Part shown: positions 35,549 through 45,817 of the stretch, one piece after another
How positions within the stretch are numbered: the first letter of the stretch is position 1
How the letters are laid out: the number at the start of each line of letters is the position of its first letter
Source: Mesorhizobium sp. B2-7-1
Lineage (GTDB): Bacteria > Pseudomonadota > Alphaproteobacteria > Rhizobiales > Rhizobiaceae
Direction: 5' to 3'
Length of the DNA: 64,000 bases
Assembly: GCF_006440735.1 (NCBI RefSeq)
Contig: NZ_VFUA01000022.1
Span: 1-64,000, forward strand
Made by a program: the position numbers and the translations under genes
The notes under the pieces: generated by a model
What the model was told of the DNA's origin: nothing
Databases searched by the model: none
Seen by the model: the letters and a program-made list of their open reading frames with translations, nothing else

Positions 35549-35822
35549 TGGCCCGCTATGATTTCTACCAGAACCTGGGAAGCGGCGGTTACTGGAGCAC
35601 CTCGATACCAACGTCGTCGTTCCGCTTCTGCCGCCCGACATTGCACCGTTACCGGCCCGTAGGCTGAACCCAATCTTCAGAATCGATGGCAGAGACCATG
35701 TAATGGTCACTCAATTCATTTCAGCTGTGACGGCTTCCGAACTGCGGACGGCAGAAGGAAGTCTTGCGAGACACCATGACGAGATCGTCGCGGCGCTTGA
35801 TATGCTGTTCCAGGGTTTCTAA
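35548..35822 (+). pseudogene. ccdB: ccdB toxin gene broken by an internal deletion/frameshift
   Basis: The start MARYDFYQNLGSGGY is that of a CcdB toxin, but the frame then goes wrong and stops at 35665. In the next frame from 35592 the family resumes (LEHLDTNVVVPLLPPDIAP, RRLNPIFRIDGRDHVM, ending ALDMLFQGF) to the TAA at 35820. The usual segment of about eight residues between GGY and the LEHL region is missing, so a small deletion that is not a multiple of three is the best explanation. No intact toxin of about 100 residues can be made without frameshifting. Confidence 0.88.
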
Positions 35823-35838
35823 ACCGGCGAAACCGTCC

Positions 35839-37632
35839 TCAACCCGACGTCTTTGCCGCCCAGGCCTTCAGCGCCTCGTCGAACACCTTCTCGCCCGGGA
35901 TGCCCTTTTCCATGGTGAGCAGCGCGCGGCGTCCGGTCTTGTAGACCACCGGTACGTCGATCCAGTCCTGGCCCCGAAGCAGCGTCAGGTTGGCGTCCTG
36001 GTCGGCCTTGTTGTCGTTGAGCGCGACGAGGAAGAAGCCGTCGCCGATCTTGGCCGGGAGGCCGATCAGCGGGCTGCCGGCGTCCTGCTCCGAGCTCTTC
36101 ATGGCGATGCGCAGAAGGCCGTCGACGCCTCCGCCGTCGAAGTCTTTCGGCGTCAGGAAGATCATCTCGATGATGTGGCTGGCCGGCAGCGTCTGGTCGG
36201 TGTTGCGCCGGATCGTCATGCGCAGCTGGATATTCTTGCCGGGAATCGTCGCCTCGGCGCGGATCGCCGGCTCCGGCGGCAGGTCGCCGCCGGGCGATTC
36301 CTGCACCAGCGACCAGACGATGCTGCCGGGCTCGGCCGTGCCTTGCTGAGTGCTGGTGCGCTCCTCATAGAAGATCGCTTTCTGCCCGACCGGCACGGTC
36401 GCCTCGGCTGTCGCTGGCGCCGGCGCAGCCGGTGTCGCAGCTGCGGCTGGCGGTGTTGTCCCGGCAGCGGGCGGCGTGGCCGCATCAGCCGCCGGCGGTG
36501 CGGTTCCGGCCGCGGGCGGCGTCGGATTGGCCGCGTCGGCCGCAGGTGCCGCTCCCGCCGCGGGCGCTTCGGGCGTTTGCGTGGCCGCGGCGGGCGGGGT
36601 CGTTGCTGGCGCCGCCAGCGGCCGCGAGGTCAGCGCCGCGACGGATTCACCCTCGCCGATCGTCGCCTGTCCGCCGGCCGGACCGGGATCGGTCTCCTTG
36701 CCCTCGGGCGACAAGCGTTGCGTGAACTTGGTCGTGTCCGCGGACCCACCGGCAGCAGCCGGGGCCGGCGCCGCCGACGTCTCGGTCGCCGGCTTGTCTG
36801 GGGCCGGCTTGACCAGCGGCTCGGTCGAGACCGTCTTATTGCCGCTGCCGCCAAGACCGAAGAGTGAGCCGAACGCATTCTTGTTCAGCCATATGCCGTA
36901 GCCGCCGCCGGCCAGCACCAACAGCGCGATGACGGCGGCGATCAAGCCGCCATAGCCGCGCTTGCGCGCCTGCCGCTGTGGTCGCAGACGCTGGAAGGTA
37001 TCGGCCGCCGGTTGCTCGTCATTGGCAAAGACGTCGCTGCCGTCATCGGCATCGGCGGCGTCCATGCTTGCAAGGCCGACATCGTCCTCGCGCGGCGAAG
37101 GCATCTGCGGTGGCGGGGCCTTCTGCCACGCGGGCTCCGCCTTTGGCGCAGTCTGCCAACCAGGCTCCGTCCTGGCCGTGGTCTTCCAGGCTGGCTCGGC
37201 TACCGCAGGATTTTGCGGCGCGGGGCCCGCCTTCGGCGTGCTTTGCCAACTCGGTTCCGTCCTGGCGGGCGCCGCCGGCTTGAACGGTTCGGATTTGAAC
37301 GGATCCGGCTTGGCGGGCACGGGCGCCGCCGGCTGGCGGGAATGGCTCGGCTGGTTCTTGTTGCGGTCGATGGAGGAGAAAATATGCTCCAGCTCCGCCA
37401 GCGGATCCTCGGCCGGAGCGCGTTTGACATAGTCGCGCTCGACGCTGGAAATGGCATCCTCCAGCGAGCGCTTCTGCTTGCTGACGACGTCGGGGGCGAG
37501 CGGCGGGGAATACTCGGCGAGCGTCTTCGCCAGCACCGCGCGGGCACCATCGTATATCTGCTTGCGCACCTCGAACGAAGGATCGCCCTTCTTGTCGAGC
37601 TGCTTTTTCAGAACACTAACGAAATCTGCCAT
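35839..37632 (-). CDS. Proline/alanine-rich one-pass membrane protein, unknown function
   Basis: This 597-residue protein is of a type seen in rhizobia and I do not recognise a named domain. Order: a charged N-terminal helical domain (MADFVSVLKKQLDKKGDPSF to about 90), then Trp-bearing repeats (EPSWQST, EPAWKTT, EPGWQTA, EPAWQKA) at about 130-180. A basic patch RPQRQARKRGYG leads into one membrane helix (about 230-250), then a long Ala/Pro/Thr linker. A folded C-terminal domain of about 190 residues (VGQKAIFYEERTST onward) ends the protein. The topology suggests cytoplasmic N and periplasmic C. It lies 70 bp downstream of purA on the same strand. Confidence 0.8.
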   Translation of the reverse strand: MADFVSVLKKQLDKKGDPSFEVRKQIYDGARAVLAKTLAEYSPPLAPDVVSKQKRSLEDAISSVERDYVKRAPAEDPLAELEHIFSSIDRNKNQPSHSRQPAAPVPAKPDPFKSEPFKPAAPARTEPSWQSTPKAGPAPQNPAVAEPAWKTTARTEPGWQTAPKAEPAWQKAPPPQMPSPREDDVGLASMDAADADDGSDVFANDEQPAADTFQRLRPQRQARKRGYGGLIAAVIALLVLAGGGYGIWLNKNAFGSLFGLGGSGNKTVSTEPLVKPAPDKPATETSAAPAPAAAGGSADTTKFTQRLSPEGKETDPGPAGGQATIGEGESVAALTSRPLAAPATTPPAAATQTPEAPAAGAAPAADAANPTPPAAGTAPPAADAATPPAAGTTPPAAAATPAAPAPATAEATVPVGQKAIFYEERTSTQQGTAEPGSIVWSLVQESPGGDLPPEPAIRAEATIPGKNIQLRMTIRRNTDQTLPASHIIEMIFLTPKDFDGGGVDGLLRIAMKSSEQDAGSPLIGLPAKIGDGFFLVALNDNKADQDANLTLLRGQDWIDVPVVYKTGRRALLTMEKGIPGEKVFDEALKAWAAKTSG

Positions 37633-37702
37633 GCGTCAGGTGACCTGCATTCTTTTCCCGCCCGGCCGCAAATCAGCCGTAGCGCCGGGAAGGGCTGTGA
37701 AA

Positions 37703-39001
<1,299 letters not shown>

Positions 39002-39301
39002 GTTCTTTTCCCTTGAAATGCCGCGCGGGCGGCCTGAAACGACAGCCTCTATAGCGTCAAGCGCCGGCCGGCGCGACCCTTTCTTTGCCGCCGAAACCAT
39101 CCTTGGCGCGATCCCCCAAAAACGGATACAGGCTTTCGCAAAAGACTATGTTCCAGCCAAGTATCGGATCAAATGGCGCTGCCGGCGTGACGTCCCGCCT
39201 GATCCAGGCACAACAAATTCCGGCTTTCGCATCATTTACTTGCCGCCGCCGCCGCTCTAGGCCGGCCTGAACCCTCGAATACCTGCAGGGCCGGATTCTC
39301 C
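39002..39301. promoter_or_regulatory. Gene-free divergent region of purA and the EamA transporter
   Basis: A 300-base divergent gap. No palindrome, RNA leader or small gene is recognisable. Confidence 0.3.
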
Positions 39302-40201
39302 ATGCACCGAGCCGCCTATCTGTTCCTTCTGTCGACCATGCTCTTGTGGGGCGGCAATTCGGTGGCGGGCAAGCTTGCCGTCGGCCATGTCTCGCCAATG
39401 ACGCTGGTGTTCCTGCGCTGGGTCATGGCGGTGCTGATCCTGCTGCCCGTCGGCTGGCGGACGCTGCGCGAGGATTGGCCCGAGGTGCGCAGCCACTGGC
39501 GGCTGCTTGCCGGCCTCGGCGCCTGCGGCTTCACCATCTTCAACGTCATCTTCTACACGGCGCTCAACTACACCACCGCCATCAACGTTTCGATCGAGCA
39601 GGCGGCCATCCCGATCGTCATCATCCTTGCCAATTTCATGTTCTTCCGGCTGCGCGTGCAGCCTCTGCAGATCGTCGGCGTCGCGCTTACCATCGTCGGC
39701 GTCGCGCTGACCGCCAGCCATGGCGAGCTCGGCCAGTTGCTGAAGCTCGATCTCAATTTCGGCGACGCCATCATGCTCGTCGCGGTGCTTTGCTACAGCC
39801 TCTATTCGGTGGGACTGCGCCTCAAGCCGCTAATCCGCTGGCAGAGTTTCATGCTGGCGCTTTCGATCGCCGCGCTGCTGACATCCGTGCCCTTCTTTGT
39901 CTGGGAGATCGTGGCCGGCCGCGTCATCGTGCCGGATGCGCATGGATGGGCGCTCACGCTTTATACGGCGCTTGGCGCTTCGGTCGTCTCGCAGGTCCTC
40001 TACATCAAGGGTAACGAATTGATCGGCGCCAACCGCGCCGGCCTGTTCATCAACCTGGTGCCGATCTTCGGCACGCTGCTTTCGGTGCTGATCGTCGGCG
40101 AGCGGTTTCAGACCTATCAGGCTTTCGCGCTGGCGCTTGTCCTCGGCGGCATTGCTCTTGCCGAATACAGCGGCAGCAGAGCAGCGCTGCAGACTGGATG
40201 A
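39302..40201 (+). CDS. EamA/DMT-family transporter
   Basis: This 299-residue inner-membrane protein has ten predicted helices in two EamA halves (first half MLLWGGNSVAGKLAVGHVSP, second half DAIMLVAVLCYSLYSVG). Such drug/metabolite transporters export amino acids or other small metabolites. Substrate cannot be read from sequence. Single gene unit; downstream lies an SH3 protein. Confidence 0.9.
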   Translation: MHRAAYLFLLSTMLLWGGNSVAGKLAVGHVSPMTLVFLRWVMAVLILLPVGWRTLREDWPEVRSHWRLLAGLGACGFTIFNVIFYTALNYTTAINVSIEQAAIPIVIILANFMFFRLRVQPLQIVGVALTIVGVALTASHGELGQLLKLDLNFGDAIMLVAVLCYSLYSVGLRLKPLIRWQSFMLALSIAALLTSVPFFVWEIVAGRVIVPDAHGWALTLYTALGASVVSQVLYIKGNELIGANRAGLFINLVPIFGTLLSVLIVGERFQTYQAFALALVLGGIALAEYSGSRAALQTG

Positions 40202-40363
40202 TATCTGTCGCATCATAAGCCAAGCAGTCATTAGAAACGGCTATCCCATTAAGGATATTGATATTTTCGCTCTACCAGAGACTGCGGCGGCATTGACTCT
40301 CTCAACTTTCAGCGGACAAATGCCGCAACCGCGTTGCTATTTTCATCGACCAGAGAGGGGACC

Positions 40364-40789
40364 ATGAATTTCCGGATTTTTTTGGCGCTGATCGGCGCTT
40401 TCGTCGGCCTTGCCGCCCTTTCAGCACCGGCGTCGGCGGCCACCGTCGCCCACACCACGACGTCGCTGAACGTCCGCAGCGGCCCGGGCGGGCATTATGC
40501 CAGGATCGCGACCTTGCCGGCCGGCCACAGGGTCGAGCTCTACCATTGCGAGGACAGCTGGTGCTCGATCCGCGCCGCCGGTATCCATGGCTGGGCGAGC
40601 GCGAGCTATCTCGAACGCTCCCACGTCGTGCGGCCGGTGATCGTGCAGCCGCAAATCGTCATTCGCCCGCCGCATTACCGTCCGCATAGGCCGCACTGGT
40701 CGCATAAGCCGCACCGGCCGCGCCCGCCCAAGCCGCCAAGGCCTCACAAGCCGCAATGCAAGATCGCGCCCGGCTTCCCCTGCAAGTGA
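40364..40789 (+). CDS. Secreted SH3b-domain protein with His/Pro-rich tail
   Basis: This 141-residue protein has a signal peptide (MNFRIFLALIGAFVGLAALS...ASA). A bacterial SH3 domain follows at about 28-85 (TSLNVRSGPGGHYARIATLPAG, LYHCEDSWCSIRAAGIHGWAS). The C-terminal 55 residues are built of HRPH/HKPH/PPKPP units. SH3b domains often bind peptidoglycan. The His-rich tail could bind metal; this is inferred. It has AGAGAGGGGACC before the ATG. Two Cys pairs (CEDSWC, CKIAPGFPC) may form disulfides. Confidence 0.85.
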   Translation: MNFRIFLALIGAFVGLAALSAPASAATVAHTTTSLNVRSGPGGHYARIATLPAGHRVELYHCEDSWCSIRAAGIHGWASASYLERSHVVRPVIVQPQIVIRPPHYRPHRPHWSHKPHRPRPPKPPRPHKPQCKIAPGFPCK

Positions 40790-40812
40790 GCTCGATCAAG
40801 GCCTGACGAATT

Positions 40813-40847
40813 GAAACGCCCCGCTGCTGACGCAGGCGGGGCGTTTC
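40813..40847. terminator. Bidirectional terminator between the SH3 gene and serA
   Basis: GAAACGCCCCGC (40813-40824) pairs with GCGGGGCGTTTC (40836-40847). It lies between convergent genes; T-rich sequence follows on the plus side and A/T-rich sequence on the minus side. Confidence 0.75.
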
Positions 40848-40868
40848 GATTTCAATCGACCAGTACGT

Positions 40869-42470
40869 TCACTCGCCGCCGACGTCGAAGCGAAGCCGCT
40901 TCGCCGAGTCGATCGACTTGTGGGCGCGCACCTGCTCCAGCACTTTTTCCGGGAAGGGCGCGTCGAGATAAAGCAGCGCGATCGCGTCGCCGCCCGGCCG
41001 GTTGCGGCCGAGCTGGAAGTTGGCGATGTTGACGCCGTTCTCGCCGCACACGGTGCCGAGAAGGCCGATGATGCCCGGCGCGTCGGCATTGGTCGTGTAG
41101 AGCATGTGCTGGCCGACCTCGGCATCGAGATTGATGCCCTTGATCTGGATGAAGCGCGGCTTGCCGTCGGAGAAGCAGGTGCCGGCGATCGAGCGTGTCC
41201 TGTGCTCGGTCGTGACGGTGAGCTTGATGTAGCCGTCGAATACGCCCGACTTGTCGCGCTTGACCTCGGCGACGATGATGCCGCGCTCCTTCACCATGAT
41301 CGGCGCCGACACCATGTTGACGTCCGAGACCTGCGGCCTGATCAGGCCGGCAAGGGCAGCGCTCACCAGCGCGCGCGTATTCATCGTCGCGGTCGAGCCG
41401 TCGAACAGGATCTCGACCTCCTTGATCGGATCCTCGGTGACCTGCCCGACAAAGGCGCCGAGCACTTCGGCAAGCTTGACGAAGGGTTTCAGCCGCGGCG
41501 CCTCCTCGGCGGTGATCGAAGGCATGTTGATGGCGTTGGAGACCGCACCCTTGATCAGATAGTCGCTCATCTGCTCGGCGACCTGCAGCGCGACATTCTC
41601 CTGCGCCTCGGTGGTCGAGGCGCCGAGATGCGGCGTGGCCACGACATTCTCCATGCCGAACAGCTCATTCTGCTCGGCCGGCTCGACCTCGAAAACGTCG
41701 ACGCCGGCGCCGCCCACCTTGCCGCTCTTCAGCGCCGCGACCAGATCGGCCTCGACGACCAGCCCGCCGCGGGCGCAATTGATGATGCGCACGCCGTCCT
41801 TCATCTTGGCGATCGCGGCCGCATCGATGATGCTGCGCGTCTTGTCGGTCAGCGGCGTGTGCAAGGTGATGAAATCGGCGCGGGCGAAGAGCTCGTCGAG
41901 CTCGACCTTCTGGACGCCGAGCTCCTCGGCGCGGCTGTCCGACAGGAACGGATCGAAGGCGATCACATGCATCTTCAGGCCGACGCCGCGCGTGGCGACG
42001 ATCGAGCCGATATTGCCGCAGCCGATCACGCCCAGCGTCTTGCTGGTGATCTCGACGCCCATGAAGCGGTTCTTTTCCCACTTGCCGGCATGGGTCGAGG
42101 CATTGGCCTCCGGTATCTGTCGCGCCAGCGCGAAGATCATCGCCACCGCGTGCTCGGCGGTAGTGATCGAGTTGCCGAAGGGCGTGTTCATCACGATGAT
42201 ACCCTTGCGGCTGGCGGCCGGGATATCGACATTGTCGACGCCGATACCGGCGCGGCCGACGACCTTGAGCTTGCCGGCGGCATTGATCAGCTTCTCGGTG
42301 ACCTTGGTCGCCGAGCGGATGGCGAGGCCGTCATACTGGCCGATCACTTCGAGCAGCTTTTCCTTGTCCTTGCCGAGATCGGGCAAGTAGTCGACGTCGA
42401 TGCCGCGATCCTTGAAGATCTGCACGGCGGTGGTGGAAAGTTTATCCGAAACGAGAACGCGGGGCGCCAT
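40869..42470 (-). CDS. serA: D-3-phosphoglycerate dehydrogenase
   Basis: This 533-residue long-form PGDH oxidises 3-phosphoglycerate for serine synthesis. The NAD motif is GVIGCGNIGSIVA; the catalytic-region segments are CARGGLVVEADL with Arg, the EVEPAEQNELF Glu and the ATPHLGASTTEAQEN His. It has the intervening ASB domain and a C-terminal ACT domain (about 450-533), which suits feedback by serine. AAGGAGG lies before the ATG at 42470. It follows serC on the same strand. Confidence 0.96.
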   Translation of the reverse strand: MAPRVLVSDKLSTTAVQIFKDRGIDVDYLPDLGKDKEKLLEVIGQYDGLAIRSATKVTEKLINAAGKLKVVGRAGIGVDNVDIPAASRKGIIVMNTPFGNSITTAEHAVAMIFALARQIPEANASTHAGKWEKNRFMGVEITSKTLGVIGCGNIGSIVATRGVGLKMHVIAFDPFLSDSRAEELGVQKVELDELFARADFITLHTPLTDKTRSIIDAAAIAKMKDGVRIINCARGGLVVEADLVAALKSGKVGGAGVDVFEVEPAEQNELFGMENVVATPHLGASTTEAQENVALQVAEQMSDYLIKGAVSNAINMPSITAEEAPRLKPFVKLAEVLGAFVGQVTEDPIKEVEILFDGSTATMNTRALVSAALAGLIRPQVSDVNMVSAPIMVKERGIIVAEVKRDKSGVFDGYIKLTVTTEHRTRSIAGTCFSDGKPRFIQIKGINLDAEVGQHMLYTTNADAPGIIGLLGTVCGENGVNIANFQLGRNRPGGDAIALLYLDAPFPEKVLEQVRAHKSIDSAKRLRFDVGGE

Positions 42471-42509
42471 CACGGCCTCCTTGAAGGGGATTGGATGTGT
42501 CGGAAAATG

Positions 42510-42530
42510 GTGGCGGCCGGAGGCCGCCAC
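42510..42530 (-). promoter_or_regulatory. Hairpin between serC and serA
   Basis: Perfect 9-bp stem GTGGCGGCC / GGCCGCCAC with a 3-base loop sits in the 65-bp serC-serA gap. No good T run follows on the minus strand, so it may stabilise the serC message or attenuate rather than end it. Confidence 0.5.
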
Positions 42531-42535
42531 GGATT

Positions 42536-43711
42536 TCAGGCCGCTGCCTTGAGCGACGCCTTCTGCGTGGCGAAGGCCCAGTCGAGCCAGGGCAGCAGCG
42601 CTTCGAGATCGGCGGTCTCGACGGTGGCGCCGCACCAGATGCGCAGGCCGGGCGGCGCATCGCGATAGGAACCGATGTCGTAGGCGACGCCTTCCTTGTC
42701 GAGCGAAGACACGATGCCCTTGGCGAAGGTCGCCTGTCCGTCGGCATCGAGCGCCGCCACGTCAGGGTCGGTGAAGGAAAGGCACACGGACGTGTTCGAG
42801 CGCGTCGCCGGATCGACGGCGAGATGGCCGAGCCACGCCGACTTGCCGGCGAACCGGTCGAGCACCGCGGCATTGGCGTCCGCGCGGGCGATCAGCGCCT
42901 CGAGCCCGCCGATCGACTTCGCCCAGCGGAGCGCGTCGAGATAATCCTCGACGCAAAGCATCGACGGCGTGTTGATGGTCTCGCCCTTGAAGATGCCTTC
43001 GATCAGCTTGCCGCCCGAGGTCAGGCGGAAGATCTTCGGCAGCGGCCAGGTCGGCTTGTAAGTCTCCAGCCGCTCGACCGCACGCGGGCTGAGGATCAGC
43101 ATGCCATGCGCCCCCTCGCCGCCCAGCGCCTTCTGCCAGGAGAAGGTCACGACATCGAGCTTTTCGAAATCGAGCCGTTGCGCGAAGGCGGCCGAGGTCG
43201 CGTCGCAGATGGTCAGGCCCTTGCGGTTTGCGGGAATGAAATCACCGTTCGGCACGCGCACGCCCGAGGTCGTGCCGTTCCAGGTGAAGACGACGTCGCG
43301 GTCGAAGTCGACCTGCGTCAGGTCGGGCAACTGGCCGTAGCCGGCCTCGAACTTGCGCATGTCGGCGAGCTTGAGCTGCTTGACGACATCGGTCACCCAG
43401 CCGGAGCCGAAGCTCTCCCAGGCGACCATGTCGACGCCGCGCTCGCCGAGCAGCGACCACAGCGCCATCTCGACCGCGCCGGTGTCCGACGCCGGCACGA
43501 TGCCGATGCGGTAGTTCGCTGGAACCTTGAGAATTTCGCGCGTCAGCTCGATAGCCTGCTCGAGCTTGCTCTTGCCGATCTTGGCGCGATGGGAGCGTCC
43601 GAGCGCGGCGGCTTTGAGCGCCTCGACCGACCAGCCGGGGCGTTTTGCGCAGGGACCTGAAGAGAAATTGGGGTTTGCCGGACGGAGTCCGGGCTTGGTA
43701 AGCGTCGTCAT
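42536..43711 (-). CDS. serC: Phosphoserine aminotransferase
   Basis: This 391-residue class V aminotransferase makes phosphoserine from phosphohydroxypyruvate and glutamate. The PLP Lys is in [14 protein letters not shown], and [13 protein letters not shown] is at the N terminus as in alphaproteobacterial SerC. It is followed by serA, so both serine steps are in one operon. The start at 43711 has AAGGAT in a leader hairpin loop (see the leader feature). Confidence 0.95.
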   Translation of the reverse strand: MTTLTKPGLRPANPNFSSGPCAKRPGWSVEALKAAALGRSHRAKIGKSKLEQAIELTREILKVPANYRIGIVPASDTGAVEMALWSLLGERGVDMVAWESFGSGWVTDVVKQLKLADMRKFEAGYGQLPDLTQVDFDRDVVFTWNGTTSGVRVPNGDFIPANRKGLTICDATSAAFAQRLDFEKLDVVTFSWQKALGGEGAHGMLILSPRAVERLETYKPTWPLPKIFRLTSGGKLIEGIFKGETINTPSMLCVEDYLDALRWAKSIGGLEALIARADANAAVLDRFAGKSAWLGHLAVDPATRSNTSVCLSFTDPDVAALDADGQATFAKGIVSSLDKEGVAYDIGSYRDAPPGLRIWCGATVETADLEALLPWLDWAFATQKASLKAAA

Positions 43712-43714
43712 CGT

Positions 43715-43775
43715 GGTCTATCCTTCCAGATAGTGGCCCCTCGTTGGGGAGGGGTGGCCCACGGACGGCGATATG
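43715..43775 (-). promoter_or_regulatory. serC leader RNA motif candidate
   Basis: On the minus strand the leader shows CCCCTC-CCCAAC-GAGGGG extended by GGCC pairs, then TATC-TGGAAG-GATA, placing the ribosome site GGAAGGAT in the second loop, immediately before the serC ATG. The position and shape match the serC RNA motif described upstream of serC in alphaproteobacteria. The ligand of that motif is not known. Match judged by eye. Confidence 0.6.
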
Positions 43776-43857
43776 CGCTTAGACCTTCGGCGTCAAGAAC
43801 AAAGTTTTTGTCGCTGTCAGGATATTCCCTATGACTGGTGCTCGATCCGAAACGAAA

Positions 43858-43883
43858 ACGGCGGGCCCCTCAGGATCCGCCGT
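43858..43883 (-). terminator. Rho-independent terminator after the first Omp25/31-like gene
   Basis: ACGGCGG (43858-43864) pairs with CCGCCGT (43877-43883); T-rich sequence TTTCGTTTCGG follows on the minus strand. It is 24 bases past the stop codon. Confidence 0.7.
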
Positions 43884-43906
43884 GGAAACCTCTCAGCCTG
43901 CGTGGC

Positions 43907-44692
43907 TCACCAGAGATCGTAACGCAGGCCAAGCTTGATCTGATGGTTGCTGATGCCTTTGTGGACAGGGAAGGAATTCAGGCTTCCGGCGGTCACATAT
44001 TCGGCATCCGGCGCGGAGAAATACTGATAGCCGAGATCGATCAGGACATTCTTGGAGACCTGGTAGGCAAGGCCGGCGTTCAATGTGTATGCCAGCGAAT
44101 ATTTTGTTTTGCTGCTGCGCTGAGAGAAGTCGTCGCTTGCATCGCCGTTGTCGGTGAAATAGTTCGCCGAAAGGCTGTATTTGCTTTGAACGATGCCGAC
44201 ACCTGCGCCGATATAGGGCGTGACGCCGACATATGTTCCAAGGTCGACATAGCCGTTCAATATGCCTGAGAAGGCATAGTTCTTGAGGCTTCCGTCTCCC
44301 ACGGTCGCCGTTGCCGGCCCTACCACGGTCGCTGTGTCATCATAGCTGAAGCTGGCTTTGTTGCCGGGCAGGTAGCCAAGGTTGAGATCGGCGCGGAGAT
44401 AGTCGTTGAAATGATACCCGAAGCCGACGCTCGCGAAATAGGCGTCCTCGCTCTCGCCGAAGTTTTCGCTGGCGATCGTCGACGGGAAGGTGAAATCCCC
44501 GTTTTTGAAGCTCTTCTGCGCCAGATAGGAGACATCGCCGCGCAGGTACCAGCCCGAGCCGACCTCGACCGGCTGGTAGTCCGGCGCCTGGTCGGCATAG
44601 ACCGGCGGATCGTAGTCCGCCGCCAGCGCCGGCGTCATCGGCAACAGGATGGTTGCGGCAAGCGCTGACGCGATACGCGATCTGGATGTCAT
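43907..44692 (-). CDS. Omp25/31-like outer-membrane beta-barrel protein
   Basis: This 261-residue protein has a signal peptide (SRIASALAATILLPMTPALA), a short Pro/Tyr linker and then an eight-strand-type barrel. SGWYLRGDVSYLAQ is the family's first strand, GVTPYIGAGVG and LIDLGYQYF are inner strands, and the C-terminal QIKLGLRYDLW ends in the aromatic needed for Bam assembly. Related to Brucella Omp25/Omp31 porin-like family. The start at 44692 puts the signal peptide first. It is followed after 201 bp upstream by a second barrel gene on the same strand. Confidence 0.9.
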   Translation of the reverse strand: MTSRSRIASALAATILLPMTPALAADYDPPVYADQAPDYQPVEVGSGWYLRGDVSYLAQKSFKNGDFTFPSTIASENFGESEDAYFASVGFGYHFNDYLRADLNLGYLPGNKASFSYDDTATVVGPATATVGDGSLKNYAFSGILNGYVDLGTYVGVTPYIGAGVGIVQSKYSLSANYFTDNGDASDDFSQRSSKTKYSLAYTLNAGLAYQVSKNVLIDLGYQYFSAPDAEYVTAGSLNSFPVHKGISNHQIKLGLRYDLW

Positions 44693-44753
44693 GGTCCCCG
44701 GCTCCCGAGATTGGCGCAGCCGCGAACGCGGGCGCCGTTTCAAGGAGCCATTG

Positions 44754-44781
44754 TTAACCATAGTGGTTAAGTGGCGGTTAA
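44754..44781 (-). promoter_or_regulatory. TTAACCA/TGGTTAA palindrome and CtrA-like half-consensus site
   Basis: TTAACCA-TAG-TGGTTAA (44754-44770) is a perfect inverted repeat, and TTAA-N7-TTAA is at 44767-44781. The latter fits the CtrA consensus TTAA-N7-TTAAC except for the last base on this strand. It is 62-89 bases before the barrel gene start. Confidence 0.5.
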
Positions 44782-44841
44782 GGATAACAGCCGGTTACCG
44801 AATTGATTTCGATCGATATTTACCGACGCCGCATAAATGAA

Positions 44842-44868
44842 AACCGCCCGGCTGGCGCCGGGCGGCTG
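44842..44868 (-). terminator. Rho-independent terminator after the second Omp25/31-like gene
   Basis: The stem CCGCCCGGC / GCCGGGCGG has TTTTCATTT following on the minus strand. It is 26 bases past the barrel stop codon. Confidence 0.85.
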
Positions 44869-44893
44869 ACGAATTTCGGGATAATGAAGGCAA

Positions 44894-45739
44894 TTACTTG
44901 GTGTAGATCGGTTCCGGTTCCGGCTGGTAGGCCACCGGCGCGGCGCAGCCATTGTTGCCGCCGAACTGGTAGCGCAGGCCGCCGCGCACCTCGTGGGTGT
45001 TGATGCCGCGATCGAAGCCCGGTCCGGCGCTGCTCGCATCCCAGTCGAACATGCGGCCGCCCTGGATGTGGCTGAAGCGGTAGCCGGCGTCGAGGATCAC
45101 CTTGTCGGTCAGGCAGTAGGAAGCGCCGGCCATGAGAGCGTAGGCAAAGCGCCAGTTGGAGGAGCCCGGATTGGTCTCGGTGGTGTTCGGATCGTGGACC
45201 GTGTCCCACTTGACGTGAGCGCCGCCGATGCCGGCGCCGACATAGGGCGTGATGCCATGCCAGGTGCCGATATCGACATAGGCATTGGCCAACAGCAGCA
45301 GCGCGCTCATCTTCGACACTTCGGTCGAGGTCGAGACGAGATCAGAGGTCTGGCCGTTGAAGTTCGAGCTGAACCAGTAATCGGCGGTCACGTCCGTGCG
45401 GAAGTAGTCGTTGATCTTGTAGCCGACACCGCCACCGAGCGAGAAGCCGCCCTTCAGCTTGCCGAAATCGAAACTCTTGCTGCCCGGTTCGACCGCGCAC
45501 CCAACCCCGCAGGGGCCCGGAACGATGGCGTAAGTCATGTAGTCGATGCCGCGCACGGTCGACTTGTGATAGTCGATGTCGCCGCGGATATACCAGCCGC
45601 CGACATCGATCGGCTGCTGTTCGACGACCGGAGGCGGCGCCTCTTCGATTTGCGGTTCGGGGAGGTCGGCCGCGAAGAGCGGTCCGGCCAAGCCCGCGAA
45701 CAGCGCGGCAAGCAATGCCATTCTTGCTGTCTTGAACAT
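44894..45739 (-). CDS. Omp25/31-like outer-membrane beta-barrel protein
   Basis: This 281-residue protein has a signal peptide (ARMALLAALFAGLAGPLFA), a Pro/Glu/Val linker and a barrel (GGWYIRGDIDYHKS, GGGVGYKINDYFRTDVTADYW, GITPYVGAGIGG, ILDAGYRFSHI, RGGLRYQF). Two Cys (GPCGVGC) in a surface loop may be disulfide-bonded. The C terminus runs on with a 25-residue tail past the expected terminal strand, which is less usual for a barrel. The start at 45739 follows GGGGTGAC. A perfect CtrA-type site is 79 bp upstream. Confidence 0.88.
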   Translation of the reverse strand: MFKTARMALLAALFAGLAGPLFAADLPEPQIEEAPPPVVEQQPIDVGGWYIRGDIDYHKSTVRGIDYMTYAIVPGPCGVGCAVEPGSKSFDFGKLKGGFSLGGGVGYKINDYFRTDVTADYWFSSNFNGQTSDLVSTSTEVSKMSALLLLANAYVDIGTWHGITPYVGAGIGGAHVKWDTVHDPNTTETNPGSSNWRFAYALMAGASYCLTDKVILDAGYRFSHIQGGRMFDWDASSAGPGFDRGINTHEVRGGLRYQFGGNNGCAAPVAYQPEPEPIYTK

Positions 45740-45817
45740 TCTGTCACCCCTAAGAAGCCTCGGGACGACATCGCCCGAAGTTGATTGACCTCGGGTTTGG
45801 ATAATGAATTGCAAAGG

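Noticed and set aside
35278-35673. Minus-strand open frame of 131 residues opposite ccdA
   Set aside because: It is antisense to a clear CcdA antitoxin and has no domain of its own.
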